Origin: Bacteroides sp.
GTDB taxonomy: Bacteria > Bacteroidota > Bacteroidia > Bacteroidales > GCA-2748055
Length of the DNA: 43,068 nt
Direction of reading: 5' to 3'
Assembly (NCBI GenBank): GCA_011056635.1
Contig: DSEO01000377.1
Location: forward strand, 1-43,068
The position numbers and the translations under genes were made by a program. The notes under the pieces were generated by a model. That model saw only the letters and a program-made list of their open reading frames with translations. It made no database searches and had not been told where the DNA came from. Positions 18,569-27,482 of this stretch are shown here, piece by piece (the first letter of the stretch is position 1; each line of letters begins with the position of its first letter).

Positions 18569-18671
18569 GCCTGAATACCGTTGATATACCAGGCAAAGAT
18601 GAGCATTTGGGAATGGTTTTTGATAATTAATCAATGATTGATACTTTAAAACTTTGACAGATCCGGTGATC

Positions 18672-19274
18672 ATGAGGAATTTCAGGCTGCATCTGATCCT
18701 TTTCGCGGGTTTTTATTGCTCAGTGATTCAGGCTGATGCCCAGATTGATACATCCCATAACTGGGGCGTCACCAAGGGTGTGATCCAGGGCGCAGATACC
18801 ATCCCCATGATCATGCTTCCGGAGATCCGTGTATATCATGCCCAGGATTATGAATACCTCTTTTTGAAAAGAAAATACAGAAGATTGATCCATAATGTGA
18901 AAAGAGCTTATCCATATGCCAGGATCGCGGGTGACAGACTGAAAGAACTGGACCGTCATCTGGCCACCCTCCCGGGTGAAAAAGAAAGGAAAGCATACAT
19001 CGAAAGTGCGGAAAAGGAGATTATGGAACAGTTTGAAAGCCAGGTGAGAAAACTGACCATCGCCCAGGGCATCATCCTGGTGAAATTGATAGACAGAGAG
19101 ACCGGAAGAACCTCCTATGAAGTAATCAAGGACCTGAAGGGTGGCCTGACCGCCTTTTTCTGGCAGGGGATCGCCCGTATCTTCGGTAACAATCTGAAAG
19201 AGGAATATGACCCGGACCGGCAGGACCGGGTCATAGAGGACATTGTGCAGGGCATAGAACTCGGATTTATATGA
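18672..19274 (+). CDS. DUF4294 family secreted protein
   Basis: Signal peptide and overall similarity (MIMLPEIRVYHAQDYEYLFLKRKYRRLIHNVKRAYPYARIAGDRL ... LIKLIDRETGRTSYEVIKDLKG-like). Confidence 0.8.
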   Translation: MRNFRLHLILFAGFYCSVIQADAQIDTSHNWGVTKGVIQGADTIPMIMLPEIRVYHAQDYEYLFLKRKYRRLIHNVKRAYPYARIAGDRLKELDRHLATLPGEKERKAYIESAEKEIMEQFESQVRKLTIAQGIILVKLIDRETGRTSYEVIKDLKGGLTAFFWQGIARIFGNNLKEEYDPDRQDRVIEDIVQGIELGFI

Positions 19275-20924
19275 TTAATACACGATCAGCCTGCCTTCTG
19301 CGGCCCTGCTCCCGGCCCTGTCAAGCCGATACAGGTAAATACCAGGCTGCAGGTTCCCTTTCTGCAGCAGGAAGTTGTTGCCGGTGATGTGATCCATCTT
19401 CCGCACCGTACGGCCTGACATGTCGAACAGGCTGAAGTGGTGCACAACTCCGGTGGGATTATCGAATTCTACAGTCGCATGATCCAGAACCGGATTCGGG
19501 TAAATCAGTACGCTCGTCCCGGTAACCCCGGTCTTCCGGATCCCGGTGTACACATTTGCCCTGGCGTCCACCTCACCCATTGAAAGGGTCCATCCCCCGG
19601 CCCAGTTCTCATTGGGTTTGAAAGCACCGCGGTAGCCTACGACGGTAAACCAATCATCCATGCCTGTGAAATCTGCACCGGACACATCACCGCTGGCAGT
19701 GGGATTGACCGCATCCACACCCACATCCAGCACTTCATTGCCCGCCGAGGTAAAATAAGCCGCAAAATCTGTGTTGGCCTGGGCCGGGACCGTGAAGAGC
19801 TCATTGTCATTATCATCTTTCTCCGATACCACCTTGAAAATCCCAGCCGCGGTACCATCGGCAACATTCTGGAAGATGTTATTTTCCAGCTTCAGGATCC
19901 CCGCGTCCGCCCACTGGCTATAGGAACACTGTCCCACAGCGGATCCACTCCCGTCTTCACGGTACTCAATGTCAATCCCCCTGGACTGCTCTGCAAAAAT
20001 GGAATTGTAATATTCCCCTCCTGCATTGTCCCGGAAGGTAATCACCCGCTTTCCGGCCGATGCTCCCCGTCCCACATAGGTTACGTTGGAGAAAACCGGC
20101 TGTGCGAAAGGGGCTCCCAGCTCGTTGGAGCTCGGGCCGCCATCATGCTCACCCACCCGGTCCCCGTCATCCTGACCCTGAATGGCCGCCATGAACTGGT
20201 TTTTCCCGGCATAGCCTTCGTCATAATCAAAGGAGTCATCCCCCACCCATGCAACCAGGATGTGGTCGCAGTAAGGCGCTCCCCCGAACCACTCGACGCC
20301 GTCATCCGCATTGGAAACCACTTCAATATGGGAAAAAGTGGAACCGGATCCGACCGCCCCCAGGGTAAGCCCGTTGATCTCGTTGCCTTCTCCGATGTTG
20401 GTCCCCCCGTGACGGATGGATACATAGCGCATCGAACCCGAGTTGTCATCGGCCACAGTGGGATCATCACCATACAGCCCGCGGGTCTCCGATGTGGGGA
20501 TCCCTTCAATGGCTCTGGTGGCTGTAGCATTGTTGGTGGCTCCCCTGCCTAGAATGATCACTCCCCCCCACAGCCCGGTCGCCCTGTCGGCCACGGATCC
20601 CTCCAGGTCATCAGCTTCCGCGGTAAAAATGACCGGTGACTGGGCCGTGCCATTGGCATAAATCTTACCGCCTCTTGCCACAATCAGGGCAGAGGCGTTC
20701 TCTTCCTGACCCGGTTTCCCCTTCACCACCGTTCCTGCCTCAATGGTCAGGGTTTGTCCGTCACCCACAAATACAAGTCCATCCAGTATGTAAACATTTT
20801 CACCGGTCCATGTCACACTGGCGCCTGCAGCCTTCATATCGGCGTCGGTCACTGTGATTTCTGCGGCTGACAGACTGACGGTCCATGTGATCACCATTGC
20901 AATTAGCGTAAAAACTCTTTTCAT
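19275..20924 (-). CDS. Large secreted T9SS type A sorting-domain protein (beta-helix-like body)
   Basis: Signal peptide; LTIEAGTVVKGKPGQEENASALIVARGGKIYANGTAQSPVIFTAE body; CTD VLIYPNPVLDHATVEF...SGRTVRKM...LQPGIYLYRLDRAG...RLIVY. Confidence 0.85.
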   Translation of the reverse strand: MKRVFTLIAMVITWTVSLSAAEITVTDADMKAAGASVTWTGENVYILDGLVFVGDGQTLTIEAGTVVKGKPGQEENASALIVARGGKIYANGTAQSPVIFTAEADDLEGSVADRATGLWGGVIILGRGATNNATATRAIEGIPTSETRGLYGDDPTVADDNSGSMRYVSIRHGGTNIGEGNEINGLTLGAVGSGSTFSHIEVVSNADDGVEWFGGAPYCDHILVAWVGDDSFDYDEGYAGKNQFMAAIQGQDDGDRVGEHDGGPSSNELGAPFAQPVFSNVTYVGRGASAGKRVITFRDNAGGEYYNSIFAEQSRGIDIEYREDGSGSAVGQCSYSQWADAGILKLENNIFQNVADGTAAGIFKVVSEKDDNDNELFTVPAQANTDFAAYFTSAGNEVLDVGVDAVNPTASGDVSGADFTGMDDWFTVVGYRGAFKPNENWAGGWTLSMGEVDARANVYTGIRKTGVTGTSVLIYPNPVLDHATVEFDNPTGVVHHFSLFDMSGRTVRKMDHITGNNFLLQKGNLQPGIYLYRLDRAGSRAAEGRLIVY

Positions 20925-20981
20925 TGCCGTTTTAATTTTAGATTAAAAGAAAATGTTAAATGATTGTTTGTCCGGGACAGA

Positions 20982-23828
20982 TCAGTTTAACTGATAGGTA
21001 AGTCCCACTGAAAAACTTCTCCCGATGTTGTGTTTTCTGAAATACCCCTCCTGAGACCCGAAATCATAGGTCTGTTCCCAGTCGGGATTCAACAGGTTTT
21101 CAGCCGAGAATTTTATACTGAATCCTCCCCTGAACTGTTTGCTGATATGGAAATCGAGAAGCGGGAAAGGTTGCTCATACACGTCGGGAGTCGCTGCTTT
21201 ACTGACCAGGATGAGTTTTTCTCCCGATGTATTGAATCCCACACTGGCATCCCATCCCCGTTCAGTATGGTGATAGTTCAGGTAGGTGTTGACCACGTAA
21301 GGTGATTGTCCGAACATGGCCCGCTTTTCCGGCCAATCCGGATCGACCATCCTGGCGGAAGCCAGCCGCGTGGAGTCCTCAGCGACGACAGATTTCACGA
21401 GGGTCACGTTGGCACCCAGGGAAAAATGCCTCAGGAACGCTGCAAAATCAAGCTTTTTCCTGAATTCAAGTTCAATCCCGTAGAGCCTGGAGTCCCGGAT
21501 ATTCTCAAAATGGATTTCCGGATTGGCAGCCTCTTCCTTATCCCGCAATTCAATGGGGTTAACAAAGTGTTTATAGAAAGTACTGAAGGAAATGAGCTCT
21601 CCGGGACAAAGGAACCATTCCCAACGGATATCCGCATTATCCACCGTAGTCTTTTCCAGGTCCGGATTCCCTATCTTCCTGAGGCCTGACTTATAATCAT
21701 AGGAAGCATAAGGAGCAAGTTCACGGAAAACCGGGCGGGCCACCGTCCGGTTGTACCCGAACCTGATATTCATGTCCTCCCGGGGACTGTAAACCAGATT
21801 GACGGAGGGAAGAATATCCTGTTCCGTGAATCCCCCGTTGTCATAATCTTCCTGTTTTGTCGGATACCGAATGGTATCCACGAGATTCTCCACAAAAATA
21901 TCGGAGCCTTCGTACCGGGCGCCCCCGACAATCCGTAAATTTTCAGTCAACGGAAGATCGATGATTGCAAACAGGGCTTTCACTGTTTCCCTGCCTTGGT
22001 AGCTGTTTTTGTCGCTTGTCAGATTAGAATTTTCATAATAAACAACCTGCCAGTTTTCGGGCCAGATCAGGTTATCATCAGCCAGGAAACCTGCCGCAGT
22101 CCCATCAAAATCAATGGCTCCCTGGCGCTTAATGTCGAATTTATCCTCCTTTGAGAGGCGCTCTTTTTCGATATAGGCTCCTCCGAATTTCATCCTGGCA
22201 TTCCGGCCGGCAAATCTGAACGGCTGGTTATAACTGAACTTGAGATCCAGATTGGTCTCTGTCATTTCCCTGTAAAACCTTGCCGGCAGGTTGTTGAGCC
22301 GTACTTCATAACGGGTGTATTCCGATGTGGCACGGTCCTGCTCATAATCCATGAAGAAAAACCTGAGGTCGGGTTCATCCTGACCAGAAACAGTATAGGA
22401 CCCCAGCCAGTCGAAGGAAGCATTGCCCAGTCCGCCGATTACGTGTTTTCCCCGGGCCTGCAGCGAGGTAACAGAACGTTCAAGCCATCCCAGTTTTTTC
22501 TCTATGATGTTTTCATTATCCGGATCAGCCGCGGTCCCGATAAGATACCTGGAACTCTTCACCCCGCCCTGGTTCCTCATGGCTGTCAGCCCGACCATAT
22601 GATTGCTGCTGATTTTGTATGACAGATTGGCAAGTCCGGACCAGATCACCGATTCGGTGCCCAGGTTATCTTCGACCAGACGCTTTGCAGCAGGCACTTC
22701 CGGGGATGTAACAGTATACTTCTCATCCCTGCCCCCGGTGTACATATCGAATTCCCTGGAATAACTTGCCGACAGGTTAAAACCCAGATCCCTGCCGAAC
22801 AACGAAAACCTGTTCCCCATGGAGAAAGCGTAGGACTGATCCAGCGAGGATGAGATCAGGGTATTGTCCATATTCTTCGAAAACGCCCTGCTGATGATCC
22901 CGAGTGTATCATCGGCACCGGCGTAGATATATGGAAGCTGTCCGTCCCCGGTCAGGTTCTTCACCACTTCAGGGACAGACCGCGTACCGTCATCCATTCC
23001 GAGAACATCCAGTGAGCCCCCCTCATAGGAAAGAAAATCATTCCTGAGGTTGGAACGGGGATTGTATCCCAGTCCCGCCGAGAACTGCATGGTAAATTTC
23101 TCAGGAAAATCCCTGGTGATGATATTGACCAGTCCACCCGTGCTGCTGCCCGGAAGATCTGGTGAGAAGGTTTTATAAACCATCAGGTTTTCAATGATAT
23201 TGCTCGGGAACAGGTCCATCTGCACACTGTTTTTTTCAGGATCCAGCCCGGGTATCTGTGCTCCGTTGAGGGTGGTTGTACTGTACCGGTCGCTCAGTCC
23301 CCGCACATACACATATTTCCCTCCTTCCACAGAAATTCCGGTCACCCGTCTGAGGGCCGAAGCCGCGTTGCTGTCGCCCATTCTGGATATCTGTTGCCGC
23401 GATATCCCGTCCAGTACAGAAGGCAATTCTTTCTTCATCACCAGGACCGCGGCTTCGGTTTGCCCTCTGTTTCTCGCACTGACCACAACCTCCTGTATTT
23501 CATGGCTTGACAGATTCAGGTTGGCATTCAGTACTACCACATCTCCGGCGGAAACTTCCACATCCCGAAACACCATGGTTTCATAGGATACATAGGATGC
23601 TGTCACACTCACCATTCCGGCCGGTATACCTGCCAGCGAGAAATTCCCGTCAAAATCTGTTATGGTGCCGGTGGTGGTACCGGTCAAAAAAACGTTGGCA
23701 CCAATCAGCGCTTCCCCTGTGGAAGCATCCATGATTTTTCCCCGTATGGTACCCGAAGGATTGCCTGTCTGCGCAAAAAGCCCCGTTACACCGGCCAGAA
23801 TCAATAAACAGAAAAGTATCTTTTTCAT
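20982..23828 (-). CDS. TonB-dependent outer membrane receptor with carboxypeptidase-like N-terminal domain
   Basis: GTIRGKIMDASTGEALIGANVFLTGTTTGTITDFDGNFSL, plug domain (DSNAASALRRVTGISVEGGKYVYVRGLSDRYSTTTLNGAQIPG), C-terminal beta-barrel ending VGLTYQLN. Start set at ATG 23828. Confidence 0.93.
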   Translation of the reverse strand: MKKILFCLLILAGVTGLFAQTGNPSGTIRGKIMDASTGEALIGANVFLTGTTTGTITDFDGNFSLAGIPAGMVSVTASYVSYETMVFRDVEVSAGDVVVLNANLNLSSHEIQEVVVSARNRGQTEAAVLVMKKELPSVLDGISRQQISRMGDSNAASALRRVTGISVEGGKYVYVRGLSDRYSTTTLNGAQIPGLDPEKNSVQMDLFPSNIIENLMVYKTFSPDLPGSSTGGLVNIITRDFPEKFTMQFSAGLGYNPRSNLRNDFLSYEGGSLDVLGMDDGTRSVPEVVKNLTGDGQLPYIYAGADDTLGIISRAFSKNMDNTLISSSLDQSYAFSMGNRFSLFGRDLGFNLSASYSREFDMYTGGRDEKYTVTSPEVPAAKRLVEDNLGTESVIWSGLANLSYKISSNHMVGLTAMRNQGGVKSSRYLIGTAADPDNENIIEKKLGWLERSVTSLQARGKHVIGGLGNASFDWLGSYTVSGQDEPDLRFFFMDYEQDRATSEYTRYEVRLNNLPARFYREMTETNLDLKFSYNQPFRFAGRNARMKFGGAYIEKERLSKEDKFDIKRQGAIDFDGTAAGFLADDNLIWPENWQVVYYENSNLTSDKNSYQGRETVKALFAIIDLPLTENLRIVGGARYEGSDIFVENLVDTIRYPTKQEDYDNGGFTEQDILPSVNLVYSPREDMNIRFGYNRTVARPVFRELAPYASYDYKSGLRKIGNPDLEKTTVDNADIRWEWFLCPGELISFSTFYKHFVNPIELRDKEEAANPEIHFENIRDSRLYGIELEFRKKLDFAAFLRHFSLGANVTLVKSVVAEDSTRLASARMVDPDWPEKRAMFGQSPYVVNTYLNYHHTERGWDASVGFNTSGEKLILVSKAATPDVYEQPFPLLDFHISKQFRGGFSIKFSAENLLNPDWEQTYDFGSQEGYFRKHNIGRSFSVGLTYQLN

Positions 23829-24095
23829 GAATAGCATTTGATTCCTTTTATTCAATGTAAAGGAACTGCTGTCTTGTTAACTGAATGTGATGGGGATGTG
23901 ATAAGTATATTAAAATTCTGAACTGCCATTAACATTTTGTTCATATACCGGGCGGATGCCGGCCGGTGTTCGCATACAGATGCAGAAATCCCTATCCGGG
24001 ATCACGGAAGCGTGGATGGAGTCCTGCTTATTTCCGGCATGAACATTCAATCCCCGGATTTGTTTTTCATGTTGATACGCACGGAATGATTATCC

Positions 24096-24602
24096 ATGGA
24101 CGATCCGAGAAACAGACAATATACGAACGGAGAGATCACGGTTTTCTGGGAACCATCCAAATGCATCCATGCCACCACCTGTTTCAGGGAACTGCTTGAA
24201 GTGTTCAATCCCGGGAGGAGACCATGGGTCAATATGGAAGGGGCTTCTTCCCGGAAGATCATTGAGGTGGTGAATAAATGTCCCACCCAGGCCCTGACCT
24301 GGAAGTATAATTCGGATCTTTCCCGGGAAGAACAGGAATCCGTAAGTCAGAAAAACGGAACGAAAGATGAGGTGACCCCCGAAACCCTCACAGAGACGGA
24401 GGAACAGTCGAGGCCTGTCAGCATCAAGATCATGCGGAATGGTCCCATCATCGTGGAAGGGGAATTCAGGATCATCGGTCCGGAAGGTAATGAATTGAAA
24501 ACATTGAGAATGACCTCATTCTGCAGATGCGGGAATTCCGGGCGCATGCCATTCTGTGACGGCACGCACCGAAAAATTGGTTTTACAGATCACAACGGCT
24601 AA
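24096..24602 (+). CDS. Divergent 4Fe-4S mono-cluster domain + CDGSH iron-sulfur domain protein
   Basis: SKCIHATTCFRELLEVFNPGRRPWV...VVNKCPTQALTW, then CRCGNSGRMPFCDGTH (complete CDGSH signature). Confidence 0.88.
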   Translation: MDDPRNRQYTNGEITVFWEPSKCIHATTCFRELLEVFNPGRRPWVNMEGASSRKIIEVVNKCPTQALTWKYNSDLSREEQESVSQKNGTKDEVTPETLTETEEQSRPVSIKIMRNGPIIVEGEFRIIGPEGNELKTLRMTSFCRCGNSGRMPFCDGTHRKIGFTDHNG

Positions 24603-24605
24603 AGC

Positions 24606-24797
24606 ATGAGGCTCCAACAAGCACAGTTCAGAATTCTGAAAGACGGTCCCCTGGAGGTTACAGGCAACTTTGTAATATTGGATGCCCGGGGAGAGGAGAT
24701 TGAAAAGGAAGGCCCGGTCTACCTCTGCAGATGTGGTGGATCGCGTAACAAACCCTTCTGCGACGACACCCACAAAACTGGGAACTTTTCAGGCTGA
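24606..24797 (+). CDS. Short stand-alone CDGSH-type iron-sulfur protein
   Basis: CRCGGSRNKPFCDDTH; 63 aa, starting 4 bp after the previous stop. Confidence 0.8.
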   Translation: MRLQQAQFRILKDGPLEVTGNFVILDARGEEIEKEGPVYLCRCGGSRNKPFCDDTHKTGNFSG

Positions 24798-24880
24798 ACC
24801 AGCCCTTTCAGGAGAAAGGCCCGGATCCCCGCTCAGATAAATGAAAAAATTAGGTACATTTATCGGGAATAAAATCGGAT

Positions 24881-25606
24881 ATGAGAAGCATTCTCTGGAT
24901 CCTGCCGTTTTTCATCACATCGGGTATATACGCGCAGCAGAATTTTGCCAGTATCTCATTCGGGACCAGCATCCCACTGGGTGCATATGCCAAAACTGGT
25001 GATCTGTCATCCAATGGTTACGCATCTCCCGGAGGTGCCATTAAATTTGATGCAGGATATTTCCCCGTCTCATATCTGGGGATCGGCGGATCCTTCGCCT
25101 TCGGTTCGAACTATGCCCTTCGGGATTCCATGCTCAGCGATATGTTCCGGTACCTGGAAACGCATGCACAGTCTCCGCTGGTCATTCCCCAAGATGCAGA
25201 GGTCCTTTACGGAACCGGATTCTGGAATTATATCAGTTTGTTCATGGGTCCCCATTTTTCATTACGGCCATCCCGGAGACTCTATCTGGATCTCAGGGCA
25301 ATGGCTGGTGTGAGTATTCTGCGGCCACCCGGTCAGGATCTCAGGGTATCTTTCGATGAAACAGAGATTTTCTCCAGGGTGAGCACCAACAGTATTGCAT
25401 TCGGGTTTACAGCGGGCGGTGGCATGAGGTTCAAGCTCAATGATGCCCTTGCAATCAAACTGGGAGTGGATTACTTCCGGAGCAGATCCAGGTTCGATTT
25501 CAATTTTGACCTGTCCCGGGGAATGCTTGAAGAGATCCCTGATCTGGCATCAGACCTGCTTATAGAAACCCTGGAATTATCCGCAGGCCTGGCCTACTCA
25601 TTCTGA
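24881..25606 (+). CDS. Outer-membrane beta-barrel protein
   Basis: Signal peptide (..SGIYAQQNF), Gly/aromatic alternating strands, C-terminal LAYSF. Confidence 0.75.
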   Translation: MRSILWILPFFITSGIYAQQNFASISFGTSIPLGAYAKTGDLSSNGYASPGGAIKFDAGYFPVSYLGIGGSFAFGSNYALRDSMLSDMFRYLETHAQSPLVIPQDAEVLYGTGFWNYISLFMGPHFSLRPSRRLYLDLRAMAGVSILRPPGQDLRVSFDETEIFSRVSTNSIAFGFTAGGGMRFKLNDALAIKLGVDYFRSRSRFDFNFDLSRGMLEEIPDLASDLLIETLELSAGLAYSF

Positions 25607-25703
25607 TCCCTGCAGTCATTTAACAATTTTTTCCATACCGGAAAACGATCGGGTCCGTGCATGAAACATTAACCCATGTGTCATGTCGATCCGGCTGGTA
25701 GTT

Positions 25704-26990
25704 ATGGGACAGGAAGCATTTCTTCATTTTATCTGGAAAAAAAGGCTCTTCGATCCGCATCATCTGAAAACCACCTGCGGCAAATCGGTTGAAATTCTCA
25801 GGACGGGAGAGCTGAACATGCATGCAGGTCCTGATTTCTTCAATGCCCGGATAAAAATTGATGGCATTGTCTGGGCCGGGAATGTGGAGATCCATGTGCA
25901 CAGCTCGGACTGGATCAGGCACGGTCACCACCTGGATCCGGCCTTTAACAATGTAGTTTTGCATGTGGTCCGCGAACACGATTGCGATGTAACCAATTAT
26001 CTGCAACGACGCATCCCTGTCCTGGTGCTCCGCTACCCACCAGGCCTGGAATCGAGGTACCGGTTACTTAAGATCAGCGACCGATGGTTACCCTGTGGGC
26101 AGTTCATGAGGCACATTCCCCCCCCTCAAGTGCGGCAATGGCTCACCCATCTCCAAAAGGAAAGGGTGACCGATAAAAGCGGACGAATCCTTAAAATCTA
26201 TCAACGGAATGGGCAGGACTGGCAGCAGACTTTTTACCGCATACTGGCATCGGGTTACGGACTTCCCATCAACAGTCTTCCCTTCGAAATGACTGCAGCT
26301 TCTATTCCACTTGAAATGCTCATGGAACTAAGGGAGAGTCTTATTGACCTGGAGGCGATCTTGTATGGTCAGGCCGGGTTCCCTGGCAGCGCCGGGCATA
26401 AAAGTCCCTACTTAACCATGCTCCGGGAGAAACACCGGGCACTTGCGGAATATGTTTCCGGGGAAGCGGTACCCGGTCATCTGTGGAAATTCCTCAGATT
26501 GCGTCCGGCTTCATTCCCGACCGTCAGGATCTCCCAGTTTGCATCGCTTGTACACAGGCACTTTCCAATGCTGGATATGGTGCAATCATGCCAATCCGTG
26601 ACTGAACTGGAACAGATCCTGAGAACTGGTGCCAGTGAATACTGGAATACCCATTACCTTTTTGGGAAAAGTTCCCCGGGATCTGTGAAATACCTGGGGC
26701 AGCAGGCCTCAGGAACATTGATTATCAATACGATTGTTCCGTTTTTATCCATTTATGGAAAAGTCCAGCGCCGTAAAAATACCCTGGAATTTGTCCATGG
26801 AATCCTGGAAGGAATGAAGGCTGAATCCAATGAAATCATCAGGGAATGGAAAAATTATGGTTTTACCCCTTCCAGTGCAATGGAAAGCCAGGCTCTGATC
26901 CAGTTGCGCAAAAAATATTGCAGGCAGAGGCGCTGTCTTGAATGTCAGATCGGCGCTCTGTTTCTGGAGTCCGCTTTGATGGAAAGATAA
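25704..26990 (+). CDS. DUF2851 family protein
   Basis: HAGPDFFNARIKIDGIVWAGNVEIHVHSSDWIRHGHHLDPAFNNVVLHVV and C-terminal KYCRQRRCLECQIGALFLESAL. Listed ORF starts at 25683; MGQEAF at 25704 is preferred. Confidence 0.85.
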   Translation: MGQEAFLHFIWKKRLFDPHHLKTTCGKSVEILRTGELNMHAGPDFFNARIKIDGIVWAGNVEIHVHSSDWIRHGHHLDPAFNNVVLHVVREHDCDVTNYLQRRIPVLVLRYPPGLESRYRLLKISDRWLPCGQFMRHIPPPQVRQWLTHLQKERVTDKSGRILKIYQRNGQDWQQTFYRILASGYGLPINSLPFEMTAASIPLEMLMELRESLIDLEAILYGQAGFPGSAGHKSPYLTMLREKHRALAEYVSGEAVPGHLWKFLRLRPASFPTVRISQFASLVHRHFPMLDMVQSCQSVTELEQILRTGASEYWNTHYLFGKSSPGSVKYLGQQASGTLIINTIVPFLSIYGKVQRRKNTLEFVHGILEGMKAESNEIIREWKNYGFTPSSAMESQALIQLRKKYCRQRRCLECQIGALFLESALMER

Positions 26991-27093
26991 AAGCCCTTCC
27001 ACAGGATGATCACCCAGTCAATGAATTGATTATCTGGGCCATGGTAACCATGGATTTCTTTAATCCCCTTGTTGTGAAATCAAAAAAAATAAA

Positions 27094-27101
27094 TACCTTT
27101 G
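27094..27101 (+). promoter_or_regulatory. Bacteroidota -7 promoter element (TACCTTTG) of rpsO
   Basis: Perfect TAnnTTTG match 40 bp upstream of the rpsO ATG. Confidence 0.6.
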
Positions 27102-27140
27102 CATTTCGAATTTAGCACAGGTTTTTAAAGTACTCAGAGG

Positions 27141-27410
27141 ATGTATCTAACAACAGAGAAGAAAAAGGAACTATTCAAGAAGTATGGTAAATCCGAAACC
27201 GATACCGGATCAACCGAAGCCCAGATCGCAATATTTACGGAAAGGATCAATTATCTTACCCAGCATCTGCTTGCCAATAAGAAGGATTACAGCACACAAC
27301 GTGCCCTGCTGAAGCTTGTTGGGAAAAGAAGGAAATTGCTGGATTATCTGAAAGAAAAGGACATCGAACGGTATCGAAGCATTATCAAATCACTGAAAAT
27401 CAGAAAATAA
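27141..27410 (+). CDS. rpsO: 30S ribosomal protein S15
   Basis: 89 aa, KYGKSETDTGSTEAQIAIFTERINYLTQHL...RRKLLDYLKEKDIERYRSIIKSLKIRK. Confidence 0.98.
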   Translation: MYLTTEKKKELFKKYGKSETDTGSTEAQIAIFTERINYLTQHLLANKKDYSTQRALLKLVGKRRKLLDYLKEKDIERYRSIIKSLKIRK

Positions 27411-27426
27411 GCAAATCACCAGATGG

Positions 27427-27454
27427 AAAAGGCAATTATTTGATTGCCTTTTTT
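27427..27454 (+). terminator. Rho-independent terminator/attenuator between rpsO and pnp
   Basis: AAAAGGCAAT-tatttg-ATTGCCTTTTTT. Confidence 0.75.
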
Positions 27455-27482
27455 CATATTTCTAAGAATCTTAAAAAATACC

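Noticed and set aside
20145-20857. Plus-strand ORFs opposite the T9SS protein
   Set aside because: Shadow ORFs in a GC-richer coding region.
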